From JAFALK01 sp042701975 (GTDB lineage: Bacteria; Pseudomonadota; Gammaproteobacteria; Burkholderiales; Burkholderiaceae_C): DNA of 64,000 bases. Positions 35,050-44,176 of the stretch are shown here, in pieces. Under the pieces are notes generated by a model. That model did no database searches and had not been told where the DNA came from. It saw nothing but the letters and a program-made list of their open reading frames with translations. The translations under genes and the position numbers were made by a program. The stretch covers positions 4,092,001 to 4,156,000 of the forward strand of contig CP170561.1 in the NCBI GenBank assembly GCA_042701975.1, written 5' to 3'. How positions within the stretch are numbered: the stretch's first letter is position 1; every line of letters starts with the position of its first letter.

Positions 35050-36276
35050 ATGCAATTTCAGAAGTTCGGACTTCTTTCCTGGCTGCTCGTCGGTGCCATG
35101 CCCGCGCTTGCGCAGATCAACGCCGGCAATCTCCAGCCCTCGCCCTCCACTCCCTTCAGGCTCACCAAGATCGCGCAATTCGATCTGCCGTGGCGCATCG
35201 CCTTCTTGCCCGACGGTCGCATGCTGATCACAGAGAAGATCGGCAAGCTCTTCCTCACAACGCAGTCCGGGCAGAAGCTCGAAATCACCGGCGTGCCGGC
35301 TGTGCTGAGCGAAGGCCAAAACGGCCTGCTCGGCGTCTACCTGGCGCCGTCGTATGCCAGCGATGGCGTGATCTACCTGACCTATTCGGAGCCCGGCGAG
35401 ATCTCGGGCACGTCAAGCCTGGCGCTCGCGCGTGCGCGGCTCAAGATCGGCACGGATGCCGCCAAGCTAGAAGATCTGAAAGTCATCTGGCGTGACCCGA
35501 TCAAGGGCAAGGGCGGCCAGGTCGGCGCGGCAGTGGCGTTTTCACCGGACGGCAAGTTCCTCTTCCTCACCGCCGGCGAGCGGCAGCGCTTCACGCCGGC
35601 CCAGGATCCGAACCAGCCCGCCGGCAAGATCCTGCGCCTGACGTTGGACGGCAAGCCCGCGCCCGGCAATCCGATGGAGGGCAAGACCGGTGCGCGCTCG
35701 GTCCCCGTGATCGACCCGCCCAAAGACACCGAGGCCGCCAAGACCGCGCCGGTCGTGCGCACCCATACCTTCGACGGGCCCAACCTCACGCCGGCCGAGA
35801 CTTGGACCTCGGGGCACCGCACGCCTTACGGTCTGGCTTTCGCGCCGGACGGCCGGCTCTGGGAGCTTGAGCACGGGCCGCGCGGCGGCGACGAACTCAA
35901 CCTGATCGAGCCGGGCAAGAACTACGGCTGGCCGCTCGTGTCCTACGCGGTGAACTACGACGGCGTGCCCATCGCAAGCCCGGACACGCGCCCCGACCTC
36001 GCCAAGCCGGTGATCTACTGGACACCGGTCATCGCGCCCGGCAACTTGATCTTCTACAGCGGCGCGATGTTCCCGGACTGGAAGGGCTCCGCGTTCGCCA
36101 CCGGGCTGGTGAGCCGCGCCCTGCATCGCATCGAAGTCAATGGTGCGAGCGCGAAGCCCGCCGAGCACTGGACCGTGGGCTTTCGTGTCCGCGCCGTCGA
36201 GCAGGCGCCGGATGGTGCGCTGTGGTTGATCGAGGACGACAACGCGGGCGGCCTGTATCGACTCACGCCGAAGTGA
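35050..36276 (+). CDS. PQQ-dependent sugar dehydrogenase (YliI/Asd-like)
   Basis: The 408-residue protein has a signal peptide (GLLSWLLVGAMPALAQ) and a six-bladed beta-propeller of the soluble glucose/aldose dehydrogenase family. Markers are LDLPWRIAFLPDGRMLITEK-like DLPWRIAFLPDGRMLITEK, GQNGLLGVYLAP, SGHRTPYGLAFAPDGRLWELEHGPRGGDELN and NYGWPLVSY. The His in SGHR is the catalytic base of the family. It oxidises aldoses in the periplasm with PQQ, if PQQ is made or supplied. The dienelactone hydrolase gene follows after 35 bp. Confidence 0.9.
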   Translation: MQFQKFGLLSWLLVGAMPALAQINAGNLQPSPSTPFRLTKIAQFDLPWRIAFLPDGRMLITEKIGKLFLTTQSGQKLEITGVPAVLSEGQNGLLGVYLAPSYASDGVIYLTYSEPGEISGTSSLALARARLKIGTDAAKLEDLKVIWRDPIKGKGGQVGAAVAFSPDGKFLFLTAGERQRFTPAQDPNQPAGKILRLTLDGKPAPGNPMEGKTGARSVPVIDPPKDTEAAKTAPVVRTHTFDGPNLTPAETWTSGHRTPYGLAFAPDGRLWELEHGPRGGDELNLIEPGKNYGWPLVSYAVNYDGVPIASPDTRPDLAKPVIYWTPVIAPGNLIFYSGAMFPDWKGSAFATGLVSRALHRIEVNGASAKPAEHWTVGFRVRAVEQAPDGALWLIEDDNAGGLYRLTPK

Positions 36277-36311
36277 TCTCAACGAACGAATCTCAACGAG
36301 GAGCAACAAGC

Positions 36312-37154
36312 ATGTGCGATTTGAACGACCAGGAAGAACTCAAGAAATACACCCGCCGCGACTTCGGTGCGCTGGCCGCATCCGCGGGCCTGATGAGCGC
36401 CCTGCCCGCCGTGGCCAACCCAGCGGCAGTCGCGGAGCGCGAAGTGACCATCACCACGCCGGACGGCGTTTGCGACGCCTACTTTGTCGCGCCCATCTCC
36501 GGCCCCGCGCCCGGCGTGCTGATCTGGCCGGACATCTTCGGCCTGCGCCCCGCCTTCAGGCAGATGGGCCGACGGCTGGCCGAATCGGGCTACAGCGTGC
36601 TGGTCGTGAACCCCTTCTACCGCCAGAAGAAGGCACCCACCGCAGCGCAAGGCGGCCAGACGCCGATTGCCGAAGTGCTGCCGCTGATGCAGGCCCTGAC
36701 ACCGGCCATGCACCTGAGCGACGGCAAGACGTTCGTCGCCTGGCTCGATGTCCAGGCCGAGGTCGACAAGAAGCGCAAGATCGGCACGACCGGCTATTGC
36801 ATGGGCGGGCCGATTGCCGTGCGCACGGCTTCCGTCGCGCCCGGCCGCGTGGGTGCGGTCGGCACCTTCCACGGCGCCGCCATGGTCACCGCTGCGCCGG
36901 ACAGCCCGCACCGCCTGGTGGCCCAGACGCAGGCGCGTTACCTGATCGCCGTGGCCGAGAACGACGACGCCAAGGATCCCGAAGCGAAGGTCGCCCTGCG
37001 TGCCGCCTTCGACAGCGCGAAGCTGGCAGCCGAGGTCGAGGTGTACCCGGCCGCCCACGGCTGGTGTCCGCCGGACTCACGCGTCTACAACGCGGCCCAG
37101 GCTGAACGCGCCTGGGCACGCTTGTTGGCGAACTTCGGCCAGGCGCTTGCCTGA
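36312..37154 (+). CDS. dienelactone hydrolase family protein with Tat-like signal
   Basis: The 280-residue protein begins with a twin-arginine-like region (KKYTRRDFGALAASAGLMSALPAVA), suggesting export in folded form. The alpha/beta hydrolase body has the dienelactone-hydrolase nucleophile Cys in IGTTGYCMGGPIAVR, Asp in AENDDAKDPE and His in YPAAHGWCPPD. The substrate is unknown. It follows the sugar dehydrogenase gene on the same strand. Confidence 0.88.
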   Translation: MCDLNDQEELKKYTRRDFGALAASAGLMSALPAVANPAAVAEREVTITTPDGVCDAYFVAPISGPAPGVLIWPDIFGLRPAFRQMGRRLAESGYSVLVVNPFYRQKKAPTAAQGGQTPIAEVLPLMQALTPAMHLSDGKTFVAWLDVQAEVDKKRKIGTTGYCMGGPIAVRTASVAPGRVGAVGTFHGAAMVTAAPDSPHRLVAQTQARYLIAVAENDDAKDPEAKVALRAAFDSAKLAAEVEVYPAAHGWCPPDSRVYNAAQAERAWARLLANFGQALA

Positions 37155-37163
37155 CCCGCTGAC

Positions 37164-37544
37164 TCAGCGGCGGTTGGGGTCGTTCGGGCGACGGTCGACG
37201 CCGTTCGGCACGCCGTCGTGGTCGGCATCGCCACGGGCCCAGGCGCCGCGCCTGAATTCCCAGCGGCCGTCATGTTCGACCCAGGTCGGAGGAGCGTAGA
37301 CGTAGCCACGGCGCTCCCTCATCCAGGCACCTCGGTGCCAGACGTGCCGGCCGCCGTTCCATTCCCAGTAACCGGGTGCCCAGACGTAGCCGTGCCGCGG
37401 CGGGGGCACGACCTCCTGGCGAAGCGGCGGCGGAGCCGTCTGGATCCAGACGGTCGACTGTGCAGTGGCGACGCTGGGAAGCGTTGCAGCCCCAAACGCG
37501 AGACCTGCAGCCAAGCATGAGGCGATGAGCGTTGTATAGCGCAT
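37164..37544 (-). CDS. exported YXWGXW-like protein with Asp-rich C-terminal motif
   Basis: The 126-residue protein has a signal peptide (MRYTTLIASCLAAGLAFGAA, cleavage near residue 29). The mature part is full of aromatic W/Y-G repeats typical of YXWGXW proteins (GYVWAPGYWEWNGGRHVWHRGAW, GYVYAPPTWVEHDGRWEFRRGAW). It ends with DADHDGVPNGVDRRPNDPNR, a calcium-loop-like D-x-D-x-D-G. It is probably periplasmic. Repeat element B lies 56 bp upstream. Confidence 0.8.
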   Translation of the reverse strand: MRYTTLIASCLAAGLAFGAATLPSVATAQSTVWIQTAPPPLRQEVVPPPRHGYVWAPGYWEWNGGRHVWHRGAWMRERRGYVYAPPTWVEHDGRWEFRRGAWARGDADHDGVPNGVDRRPNDPNRR

Positions 37545-37599
37545 GGAGAACCTCCGACTATTGAGGCCTCCATCAAACACCTGCGCCGGGCGCCCGGTG

Positions 37600-37650
37600 G
37601 TCGGAAGACCCTCCATTGCCGCGTCGGCCACTTCCTGCAATCGGCAAGCG
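37600..37650 (-). promoter_or_regulatory. repeat element B (degenerate copy)
   Basis: Read on the minus strand: GCTTGCCGA, then AGTGGCCGA, then GTCTTCCGA, spaced 17 and 23 bp. A block shared with element A (TGCAGGAAGT and GCGGCAATG) lies between them. It sits 56 bp upstream of the YXWGXW gene. It also lies upstream of egtD on the other strand. Confidence 0.5.
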
Positions 37651-37771
37651 GATCAGGCCGGCACGCCGTCCTACGTCTGCTCGGGACCGTGGCCGATGCG
37701 TGCTGCAGCACAGGGCCGGTGACCATCGGCCTTCCAACCTGCTGGCCAGCGCTTGGCCGAGGATGACCGAC

Positions 37772-38977
37772 ATGCTGGACACCACGCACCCCACGCACCG
37801 ACTTCGCGAGGCCTTCCGCAGCGACGTGATCACCGGCCTGAGGCGCACGCCCAAGCAGTTGCCCTGCCGCTGGCTCTACGACGACACGGGCTCGCTGCTG
37901 TTCGAGGAAATCACGCGCCTGCCGGAGTACTACCCGACCCGCGTGGAGACGCACATCCTGCGCACCCATGCCGCCAACATCACGCGCTACATGGACGAAG
38001 AAGCCGTGCTGATCGAATACGGCGCTGGCTCCGCCATCAAGACGGAGATCCTGCTGGAAGCGCTGAGCCGCCCGGCCGCCTACGTGCCGGTGGACATCGC
38101 CAGCGACTTCCTCGCACTTACGGCACGGCGTCTGGGCCAGCGCTACGAAGGGCTCGCGCTGCACCCCGTGGTGGCGGACTTCAACGAAGACTTCCAGCTG
38201 CCGCCGGGTCTGCCCGCGGGCCGGCGCCGCACGGCCTTCTTCCCTGGCTCCACGCTGGGCAATCTGGACCAGGCCCACGCGCTGGCGCTGCTGCGCCGCA
38301 TGCACGCGCACGTGGGCGAAGGCGGCCGGGCGATCATCAGCGTGGACCTGCTCAAGGACACGGCCACGCTGCTGCGCGCCTATGACGACGCCGCGGGCGT
38401 GACTGCTGCCTTCAATCTCAACCTCCTGCACCGCATCAACCGCGAGCTGGACGGCGACCTGCCCGTGCATGCGTTCCGCCACGAGGCCTGCAGGAACGCG
38501 CAGCAGCGCGCCGTGGAAATGCACCTGCGCTGCATCCGCAACGTGGAAGCCGAGGTCGATGGGCAAGCCGTGCGCCTGCAGGCCGGGGAAACCATCCACA
38601 CGGAAAGCTCGCGCAAGTTCGACCTGCCGCGCATGAAGGGCCTCGTGCTGCGGGCTGGCTGGCGGCTCGACCACGTGTGGCTGGACGAGTTGCGCAGATT
38701 CGCGGTCATGGGCATGAGCCCGCACCACGGGGTCTGGAGTTCGGATGCCACCTGGATCGACGTCGAGACCGCCTTCAAGGGAATCCATCGTGCCCCTTCG
38801 AGCACCACCGACACCTTGATGGCGTGCGCGGCTGACCGTCCACAGAACTGGAGACCCCGATGCCCAAATTCGTCACCATCGGCTACGGAGATCAGCAGGG
38901 CTACGACCGCACGCCGCAGCCCGTCAGGGATGCGGCTCACCAGCATGACCGGGAGTTGCAAACAGCGGGAGCCCTGA
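37772..38977 (+). CDS. egtD: L-histidine N(alpha)-methyltransferase (ergothioneine synthesis) with extended C-terminus
   Basis: EgtD trimethylates histidine to hercynine, the first step to ergothioneine. Family segments are CRWLYDDTGSLLFEEITRLPEYYPTRVE, LIEYGAGSAIKTEILLEAL, FFPGSTLGNLD and AAFNLNLLHRINRELDG. The conserved part ends near residue 310 (HVWLDELRRFAVMGM), but no stop occurs there. About 90 unrelated residues follow, the last 118 bp overlapping the YCII gene in another frame. ATG 37772 has GAGG 9 bp upstream; ATG 37763 is an alternative. No egtB is present in the window. Confidence 0.88.
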   Translation: MLDTTHPTHRLREAFRSDVITGLRRTPKQLPCRWLYDDTGSLLFEEITRLPEYYPTRVETHILRTHAANITRYMDEEAVLIEYGAGSAIKTEILLEALSRPAAYVPVDIASDFLALTARRLGQRYEGLALHPVVADFNEDFQLPPGLPAGRRRTAFFPGSTLGNLDQAHALALLRRMHAHVGEGGRAIISVDLLKDTATLLRAYDDAAGVTAAFNLNLLHRINRELDGDLPVHAFRHEACRNAQQRAVEMHLRCIRNVEAEVDGQAVRLQAGETIHTESSRKFDLPRMKGLVLRAGWRLDHVWLDELRRFAVMGMSPHHGVWSSDATWIDVETAFKGIHRAPSSTTDTLMACAADRPQNWRPRCPNSSPSATEISRATTARRSPSGMRLTSMTGSCKQREP

Positions 38978-39189
38978 TGGGCATCGCGAGCTCACCGGTG
39001 CAGGTTCGCAATCCGGAGGACGCCGGCATCGAGACCCGGGACGGGGCCTACATGGCTTCGCCGCTGCCGATCGCCGGCTTTGCCATCATCGAGGCGGCCA
39101 GCCTCGAAGACGCCATCCAGCAAGTTGCCAAGAGTCCTTGCGCGGTCGCGCATGGCGTCGTCGAAGTGTGGCCTCTTCAGGAGGCCTGA
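38860..39189 (+). CDS. YCII-related protein
   Basis: The 109-residue protein has the YCII ferredoxin-like fold: MPKFVTIGYGDQQGYDRTPQ, HDRELQTAGALMGIASSPVQ and SPLPIAGFAIIEAASLEDA with the VEVWPL end. Such domains often sit next to sigma factors or oxygenases; activity is unknown. It has a GGAG site 8 bp upstream and overlaps the extended egtD frame by 118 bp. Its end overlaps the convergent YdeI-like gene by 13 bp. Confidence 0.85.
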   Translation: MPKFVTIGYGDQQGYDRTPQPVRDAAHQHDRELQTAGALMGIASSPVQVRNPEDAGIETRDGAYMASPLPIAGFAIIEAASLEDAIQQVAKSPCAVAHGVVEVWPLQEA

Positions 39190-39785
39190 ACCTTGGCACC
39201 GGGCTTGGCGCTGTTGTGGATGGTCTCGCCACGCGCCAGCATCGCCACCAGCTGCGCGATGCGCTTGGCGCGCGTCTCAGGCTTCACGGCCGTCTGCACA
39301 CGCCACAGCACCGCGTAGCGATTCGTTGCGTTGAGCGTGGCAAAGAAGGCCTTAGCCTTCGGCTCGGCTTCCAGCGCGGCCTGCAGGTCCTCGGGCACCG
39401 CAGATGTGCGCGCTCCGTCGTACGCCTGCGCCCAGCGCCCGTCGGCCTTGGCGGCCTCGATCTGCGCGTGGCCAGCCGCCTGCATGCGGCCTGCCTCGAT
39501 GAGCATCGCAGCCTTGTCCACGTTGATCTTCGACCAGAGGCTGCGCGCGCGCCGCGGCGTGAAGCGCTGCAGGAAGTGCTGGTCGTCGAGGCCCTTCTTC
39601 TGGCCGTCGATCCAGCCCCAGCAGAGCGCGATCTCCACCGCCTGCGGGTAGGTCACGCTGGGTTCATCGGCGCCCTGCTTGGCGATCTGGAGCCAGAGGC
39701 CATCCGAGGTCGCGTGATGCTTCTTCAGCCAGGTCTCGAAAGCCTTGGCGTTCTTGAACAGGGTCGGGGATGAGTCAGCGGGCAT
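39177..39785 (-). CDS. YdeI/OmpD-associated family protein
   Basis: The 202-residue protein has the YdeI family core (ATSDGLWLQIAKQGADEPSVTYPQAVEIALCWGWIDGQKKGLDDQHFLQRFTPRRARSLWSKIN, in segments) and the C-terminal OmdA-like helical part (RYAVLWRVQTAVKPETRAKRIAQLVAMLARGE). The function is not settled; relatives are implicated in stress or peptide resistance. ATG 39785 fits the conserved start. It may be transcribed from the aromatic operon (38-bp gap after ligK). Confidence 0.85.
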   Translation of the reverse strand: MPADSSPTLFKNAKAFETWLKKHHATSDGLWLQIAKQGADEPSVTYPQAVEIALCWGWIDGQKKGLDDQHFLQRFTPRRARSLWSKINVDKAAMLIEAGRMQAAGHAQIEAAKADGRWAQAYDGARTSAVPEDLQAALEAEPKAKAFFATLNATNRYAVLWRVQTAVKPETRAKRIAQLVAMLARGETIHNSAKPGAKVQAS

Positions 39786-39823
39786 GGCATGAAGTGTGCC
39801 GGAAGTGCGCGGCCCGGGACGAG

Positions 39824-40507
39824 TCAATCCACGTAGCGCATCCCCGCCTTCTCCAGCGGCTCACGCATCTTGTACATGTCGAGGCCGAGAACGCCAGCCG
39901 CGAGCTGCTCGCGCTTCGCGCCCTCGTTCGCCTCGCGGGCCCGCGCCGCTTCGAGCGTCTTCGCCGCCATGGCGCGCGGCACACACGCCACGCCGTCGTC
40001 GTCCGCCACGATCACATCGCCCGGCGTCACCCACATGCCGGCGCAGACCACCGGGATGTTGACGGATCCGACCGTGGCCTTGATGGTGCCCTTGGCCGAG
40101 ATGCACTTGCTCCACACCGGGAACTTCATCTCGGCCAACGTCTTCACGTCGCGCACGCCAGCATCGACGATGAGTGCCCGGGCGCCGCGCGCCTGGAAGC
40201 TGGTGGCGAGCAGATCGCCGAAGTAGCCGTCCGTGCATTCGGCAGTGATCGCCGCCACGACGACATCGCCCGGTTGGATCTGTTCGGCCGCCACGTGCAG
40301 CATCCAGTTGTCGCCGGGATGCAGGAGAACCGTCACGGCCGTGCCAGAGACCTGGGCGCTCGGGTAGATCGGCCGCATGTAAGGCTTCATCAAACCGACG
40401 CGGCCCATGGCCTCGTGGACGGTGGCCGAACCGAGCGACGCGAATGCATCGGCGGTGGCACGGTCAGTGCGTTCGATGTTGCGATAGACAACGCCAAGTT
40501 CGTACAT
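39824..40507 (-). CDS. ligK: 4-carboxy-4-hydroxy-2-oxoadipate aldolase (RraA fold)
   Basis: This class II pyruvate aldolase splits 4-carboxy-4-hydroxy-2-oxoadipate into pyruvate and oxaloacetate at the end of the protocatechuate 4,5-cleavage and gallate pathways. The 227-residue protein has the RraA fold with HEAMGR, AVTVLLHPGDNWMLHVAAEQ and the active-site Arg-Asp in ALIVDAGVRDVKTL. The neighbouring ligJ makes the aldolase call stronger than a plain RraA regulator. Confidence 0.9.
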   Translation of the reverse strand: MYELGVVYRNIERTDRATADAFASLGSATVHEAMGRVGLMKPYMRPIYPSAQVSGTAVTVLLHPGDNWMLHVAAEQIQPGDVVVAAITAECTDGYFGDLLATSFQARGARALIVDAGVRDVKTLAEMKFPVWSKCISAKGTIKATVGSVNIPVVCAGMWVTPGDVIVADDDGVACVPRAMAAKTLEAARAREANEGAKREQLAAGVLGLDMYKMREPLEKAGMRYVD

Positions 40508-40528
40508 AGGTATCCTCTGACGTTGCCG

Positions 40529-41557
40529 TTAGCGGCCCTGGGCCTTGAGTGCTGCGTCCAGGCGCGGGAACACGCGCCGCGCGTTGCCTTCATAGACCAT
40601 GTGGCGCTGCTCAGCGCTCAGCTTCCGTGTGGCCTCGACGTAGCGCTTGGTGTCGTCATAAGCATGCCCCGTCTGCGGATCGATCCCACGCACGGCGCCG
40701 ATCATCTCGGAGGCGAACAGGATGTTCTCCACCGGGATCACGTCCGTCAGCAGGTCGATCCCCGGCTGATGGTAGACGCAGGTGTCGAAGAAGATGTTCT
40801 TCAGCAGGTGTTCCTGCAGCAGCGGCTTCTTCATCTCTTGCGCCAGGCCGCGGAAGCGACCCCAGTGGTACGGCACCGCACCACCGCCATGCGGGATCAG
40901 GAACTTGAGCGTGGGGAAGTCCCTGAACAGATCGCCGGAGAGGCACTGCATGAAGGCCGTCGTGTCCGCGTTCAGGTAGTGCGCGCCGGTCGTGTGGAAG
41001 CAGGCGTTGCAGCTGGTGGAGACATGGATCATGGCCGGGATCTCCAGCTCGACCATCTTCTCGTACAGCGGATACCAGTGGCGGTCGGTCAGCGGCGGGC
41101 TGGTCCAGTGGCCACCCGAAGGATCGGGGTTCAAGTTGATGCCGACAAAGCCGTATTCCTTGACGCACTTCTCCAGCTCCGGAATGCAGCTGGCCGGGTC
41201 GACGCCGGGCGACTGCGGCAGCATGGCCGCGCCAATGAAGTGCTCGGGGAAGAGCTCGCTCACGCGGTGGCAGAGCTCGTTGCAGATCGCGGCCCAGGTG
41301 GCCGAGGTCTCAAAGTCGCCGATGTGATGAGCCATGAAACTGGCGCGCGGGCTGAAGATGGTCAAGTCGCTGCCGCGCTCGCGCATCTTGGCAAGCTGGT
41401 TGGTCTCGATGGACTCGCGCAGCTCGTCGTCACTGATCTTCAGATCGCTCGCACGCGGAGCCCTCAATGGATCGTTGAGGCCCGCGATCTGCAGGTCGCG
41501 CCAGGCGCCGAGGGCGGCGGGCGCGGTGGTGTAGTGGCCGTGGACGTCGATGATCAT
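40529..41557 (-). CDS. ligJ: 4-oxalomesaconate hydratase (amidohydrolase fold)
   Basis: LigJ hydrates 4-oxalomesaconate to 4-carboxy-4-hydroxy-2-oxoadipate. The 342-residue protein begins MIIDVHGHYTTAPAALGAWR with the HxH metal motif. It continues with GFVGINLNPDPSGGHWTSPPL, MIHVSTSCNACFHTTGAHYLNADT and FLIPHGGGAVPYHWGRFRGL, and ENILFASEMIGAVRGI near the C-terminus. It is followed after 21 bp by ligK, and the two catalyse consecutive steps. Confidence 0.92.
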   Translation of the reverse strand: MIIDVHGHYTTAPAALGAWRDLQIAGLNDPLRAPRASDLKISDDELRESIETNQLAKMRERGSDLTIFSPRASFMAHHIGDFETSATWAAICNELCHRVSELFPEHFIGAAMLPQSPGVDPASCIPELEKCVKEYGFVGINLNPDPSGGHWTSPPLTDRHWYPLYEKMVELEIPAMIHVSTSCNACFHTTGAHYLNADTTAFMQCLSGDLFRDFPTLKFLIPHGGGAVPYHWGRFRGLAQEMKKPLLQEHLLKNIFFDTCVYHQPGIDLLTDVIPVENILFASEMIGAVRGIDPQTGHAYDDTKRYVEATRKLSAEQRHMVYEGNARRVFPRLDAALKAQGR

Positions 41558-41586
41558 TCAGAAGGTCTCCGAGAAATGTCGCGGGC

Positions 41587-42645
41587 TCAGAAGCGGTGGT
41601 TCACGCCCCAGGTGTAGCCCACCTGGTTGCTCGTGCCGGCCGCGTTCAAGGTCGACACGACGGTGGCCTTGTACTTGGTGCGGTCGAGCTCGACGTAGAG
41701 CTTGGTGCGCTTGGACAGCAGGTAGTCCAGGCCGGCGATGGTCATGTCCTTGCCGCGCGCCTTGTCGGTGGTGGAAGTCGTGCGGTAGAAGCCCGCGGTC
41801 AGCTTGATCTGCGCGCTGACGGAATAGCTCGCGCCGCCGAAGGCGTTGCGCGTCACGGTGTTGGGCGCCGTGCCTTGCAGGTCGATCGTGTCGATCATGT
41901 AGCCGCCGGAGATGGCCCAGTCGCCGCGCTTGAAGGCGGCGCCGACGAGGTAGTAGTCCTCGTTGCGATACGTGGTGCCCACCAGCACGTTGCGGCGGTT
42001 GTAAGAGCCGCCGGCGGTCAGGCCTTCTCCGTAGTACTGCAGGCCGACGCCGTGAGTCGATCCGTGGCTGTTGCTGCCGGCGACCTCGCCGAAGGAATTC
42101 TCCAGCTCGAACTTGAAGCGCCCGAACTCGCCCACGTACTTCACGTCATTGCTGAAACGCGTGCCACTGGAAGCCTGGGTCAGCGGGATCAGCGGCGTGT
42201 AGTTGAAGTGGAAGGGGTCGTAGTCGAGGATGAAGTCGTGCGAGATCGTGTACTGGCGTCCCAGGTCGAGCGAGCCCCACCCCCCTTTCAGGCCGACGAA
42301 GGACTGGCGCTGGAACATCGTGTTGGTCGTGTTGTCGAGCGCGCCGGTGGCCAGGTTGAAACCCTGCTCGAGCAGGAAGTGCGCGTCCAGCCCACCGCCC
42401 AGGTCTTCCTTGCCGCCGAAGTCGAGCTTGTTGGAGCTGTTCCAGCCGTTCGAGCCCATCATGGTCTTGCTGTCGCCGGCCGAGTTCACATGCGTCAGGT
42501 GGCGCACGCCGCCATCCACGGTGCCGAAGATCTGGACACTGCCTTGCGCGAAGGCCGATGGCGCCGCCGTGGCTGCGATCAGGGCCAGCGCGGCCAGGTG
42601 TCGATCCGTGTGTCGATCCGCTTTTCGATCAGTGCGATTCATCAT
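41587..42645 (-). CDS. Gram-negative porin (Burkholderiales type)
   Basis: The 352-residue protein has a signal peptide (HLAALALIAATAAPSAFAQG) and a 16-strand porin pattern of alternating aromatic beta strands. It starts SVQIFGTVDGGVRHL, with internal QSFVGLKGGWGSLDLGRQYT and a terminal GYTWGVNHRF with C-terminal phenylalanine. In this operon it likely lets aromatic or dicarboxylic acids cross the outer membrane (inference). Confidence 0.93.
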   Translation of the reverse strand: MMNRTDRKADRHTDRHLAALALIAATAAPSAFAQGSVQIFGTVDGGVRHLTHVNSAGDSKTMMGSNGWNSSNKLDFGGKEDLGGGLDAHFLLEQGFNLATGALDNTTNTMFQRQSFVGLKGGWGSLDLGRQYTISHDFILDYDPFHFNYTPLIPLTQASSGTRFSNDVKYVGEFGRFKFELENSFGEVAGSNSHGSTHGVGLQYYGEGLTAGGSYNRRNVLVGTTYRNEDYYLVGAAFKRGDWAISGGYMIDTIDLQGTAPNTVTRNAFGGASYSVSAQIKLTAGFYRTTSTTDKARGKDMTIAGLDYLLSKRTKLYVELDRTKYKATVVSTLNAAGTSNQVGYTWGVNHRF

Positions 42646-42789
42646 TGCTTGTCTCCGTACGCCGGTCTATTGCCGGCAAGCAGGGTTGTTGATAAGGCGA
42701 GGACGGGCTGCGATCCCGCGCGGATCACGGCGTGGATCACTGCATGAAGCGCAGCCCTGAGGAAAGAGAGCAAGGAGGAGCGGCGGGGG

Positions 42790-44118
42790 CTAGTGCCGGA
42801 CGAGCGTCGGCTCAGGCTCCACGTAGCCGTTGTCCAGCTCCATCCGCAGGCGGTCGGCGTCCAGCGCCTTCTCCCAGCGGGCCACGACGACCGTGGCGAC
42901 GGCATTGCCGGTGATGTTGACGAACACAAAGGCCGAGGACAACAGCCGGTGCACTCCGAGGATCAGCGCGATGGAGGCCACCGGGATCGTGCCCGTGGCA
43001 CCGAGCGTTGCGGCCAGCACGGCAATCGCCGAACCCGCCACGCCCGCACCGCCCTTGGAGGTGATCAGCAGCACCAGCAGCAGGGCCAACTGATGCTCCC
43101 AGCCCAGCGCCGTGTTGGTGGCTTGCGCGAGGAAGACCGAGACCGCGGCGAAGTACAGGCAGGTGCCGTCATGGTTGAAGGCATAGCCGCCGGGCAGCAC
43201 CAGACCCACCACCGAACGCTCGCAACCCAGTTGCTCGAGCTTGCGCAGCAGCTGCGGGAACACGCTTTCCGACGAGCTCGTGCCGATCACCAGCAGCAGC
43301 TCGGAGCGGATGTAGCGCATCAGCTTGAGCAGACTGAAGCCGGCCATGTGCGTCACCGGCCACAGCACCAGCACGAAGAACAGCAGGCAGGTCAGGTAGA
43401 ACTCGCCGACCAGCTTGCCCAGCGCCACGAGCGAACCCACGCCGAACTTGCTGACCGTGAAGGCGATGGCGCCGTAGGCCGCGATCGGCGAGACCTTCAT
43501 CGCCAGGCCGATGATCCAGTAGACGCCGTGGGCAAAGCTGTCGAGCACGTTGAGCATGGGCCGGGCTCGCTCACCCGCTGCCGCCATGCCGAAGCCGAAC
43601 AGCACGGAGACGAACAGGATCTGCAGGATGTCGCCGTTCGCAAAACCCGAGACCATCGTCCGGGGGATCAGGTTCAGCAGGAAGACGCTGGTGGACTCGA
43701 AGTGCTTGGCCTGCGTGATGTAACTGTCGGCCGCACCGGCGTCCAGCGCGTTCACGTCGATATTCATGCCGGCGCCGGGCTGCAGCAGGTTGATCGTGAC
43801 CAGGCCAATCAGCAGCGCGATCGAAGTGATCACCTCGAAGTAGATCAACGCCTTGATCGCCACACGGCCGACCTTCTTCATGTCGCCCGCATTGGCAATG
43901 CCGCTGACGACCGAGCAGAAGATGATCGGGCCGACCACCATCTGGATCAGCCGGATGAAGGCATCGCCTAGCGGCTGCGAGGCCTTGCCGGCATCGGGCC
44001 ACCAATGGCCGACGGCCACGCCAAGCACGATGCCCACGAACACCTGGAACGAGACGTCCCGGTAGAAGGGCTTTTTCGCGGCTGGCTGTCGGGGGACAGG
44101 CAGGTCTTTCATGTTCAC
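42790..44118 (-). CDS. dctA: C4-dicarboxylate transporter, DctA family
   Basis: A 442-residue sodium/proton-dicarboxylate symporter (SLC1 fold) with many membrane helices. Markers are IRLIQMVVGPIIFCSVVSGIANAGD, LLLVIGTSSSESVFPQLL (serine-rich re-entrant loop) and GLVLPGGYAFNHDGTCLYF. The GTG at 44118 is 8 nt after GGAG; ATG 44112 is the alternative. Within this aromatic operon it could import a dicarboxylate such as an aromatic diacid rather than only succinate (inference). Confidence 0.92.
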   Translation of the reverse strand: MNMKDLPVPRQPAAKKPFYRDVSFQVFVGIVLGVAVGHWWPDAGKASQPLGDAFIRLIQMVVGPIIFCSVVSGIANAGDMKKVGRVAIKALIYFEVITSIALLIGLVTINLLQPGAGMNIDVNALDAGAADSYITQAKHFESTSVFLLNLIPRTMVSGFANGDILQILFVSVLFGFGMAAAGERARPMLNVLDSFAHGVYWIIGLAMKVSPIAAYGAIAFTVSKFGVGSLVALGKLVGEFYLTCLLFFVLVLWPVTHMAGFSLLKLMRYIRSELLLVIGTSSSESVFPQLLRKLEQLGCERSVVGLVLPGGYAFNHDGTCLYFAAVSVFLAQATNTALGWEHQLALLLVLLITSKGGAGVAGSAIAVLAATLGATGTIPVASIALILGVHRLLSSAFVFVNITGNAVATVVVARWEKALDADRLRMELDNGYVEPEPTLVRH

Positions 44119-44176
44119 TTCATTGTCTCCTTCGGGATCCTTGGTGTGTCAGGTTTCGTCGCTCACGCGGCGACGT

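Noticed and set aside
36222..36311. A longer N-terminus for the dienelactone hydrolase gene
   Set aside because: The extra residues overlap the sugar dehydrogenase end and would precede the twin-arginine region, which should lie near the N-terminus.
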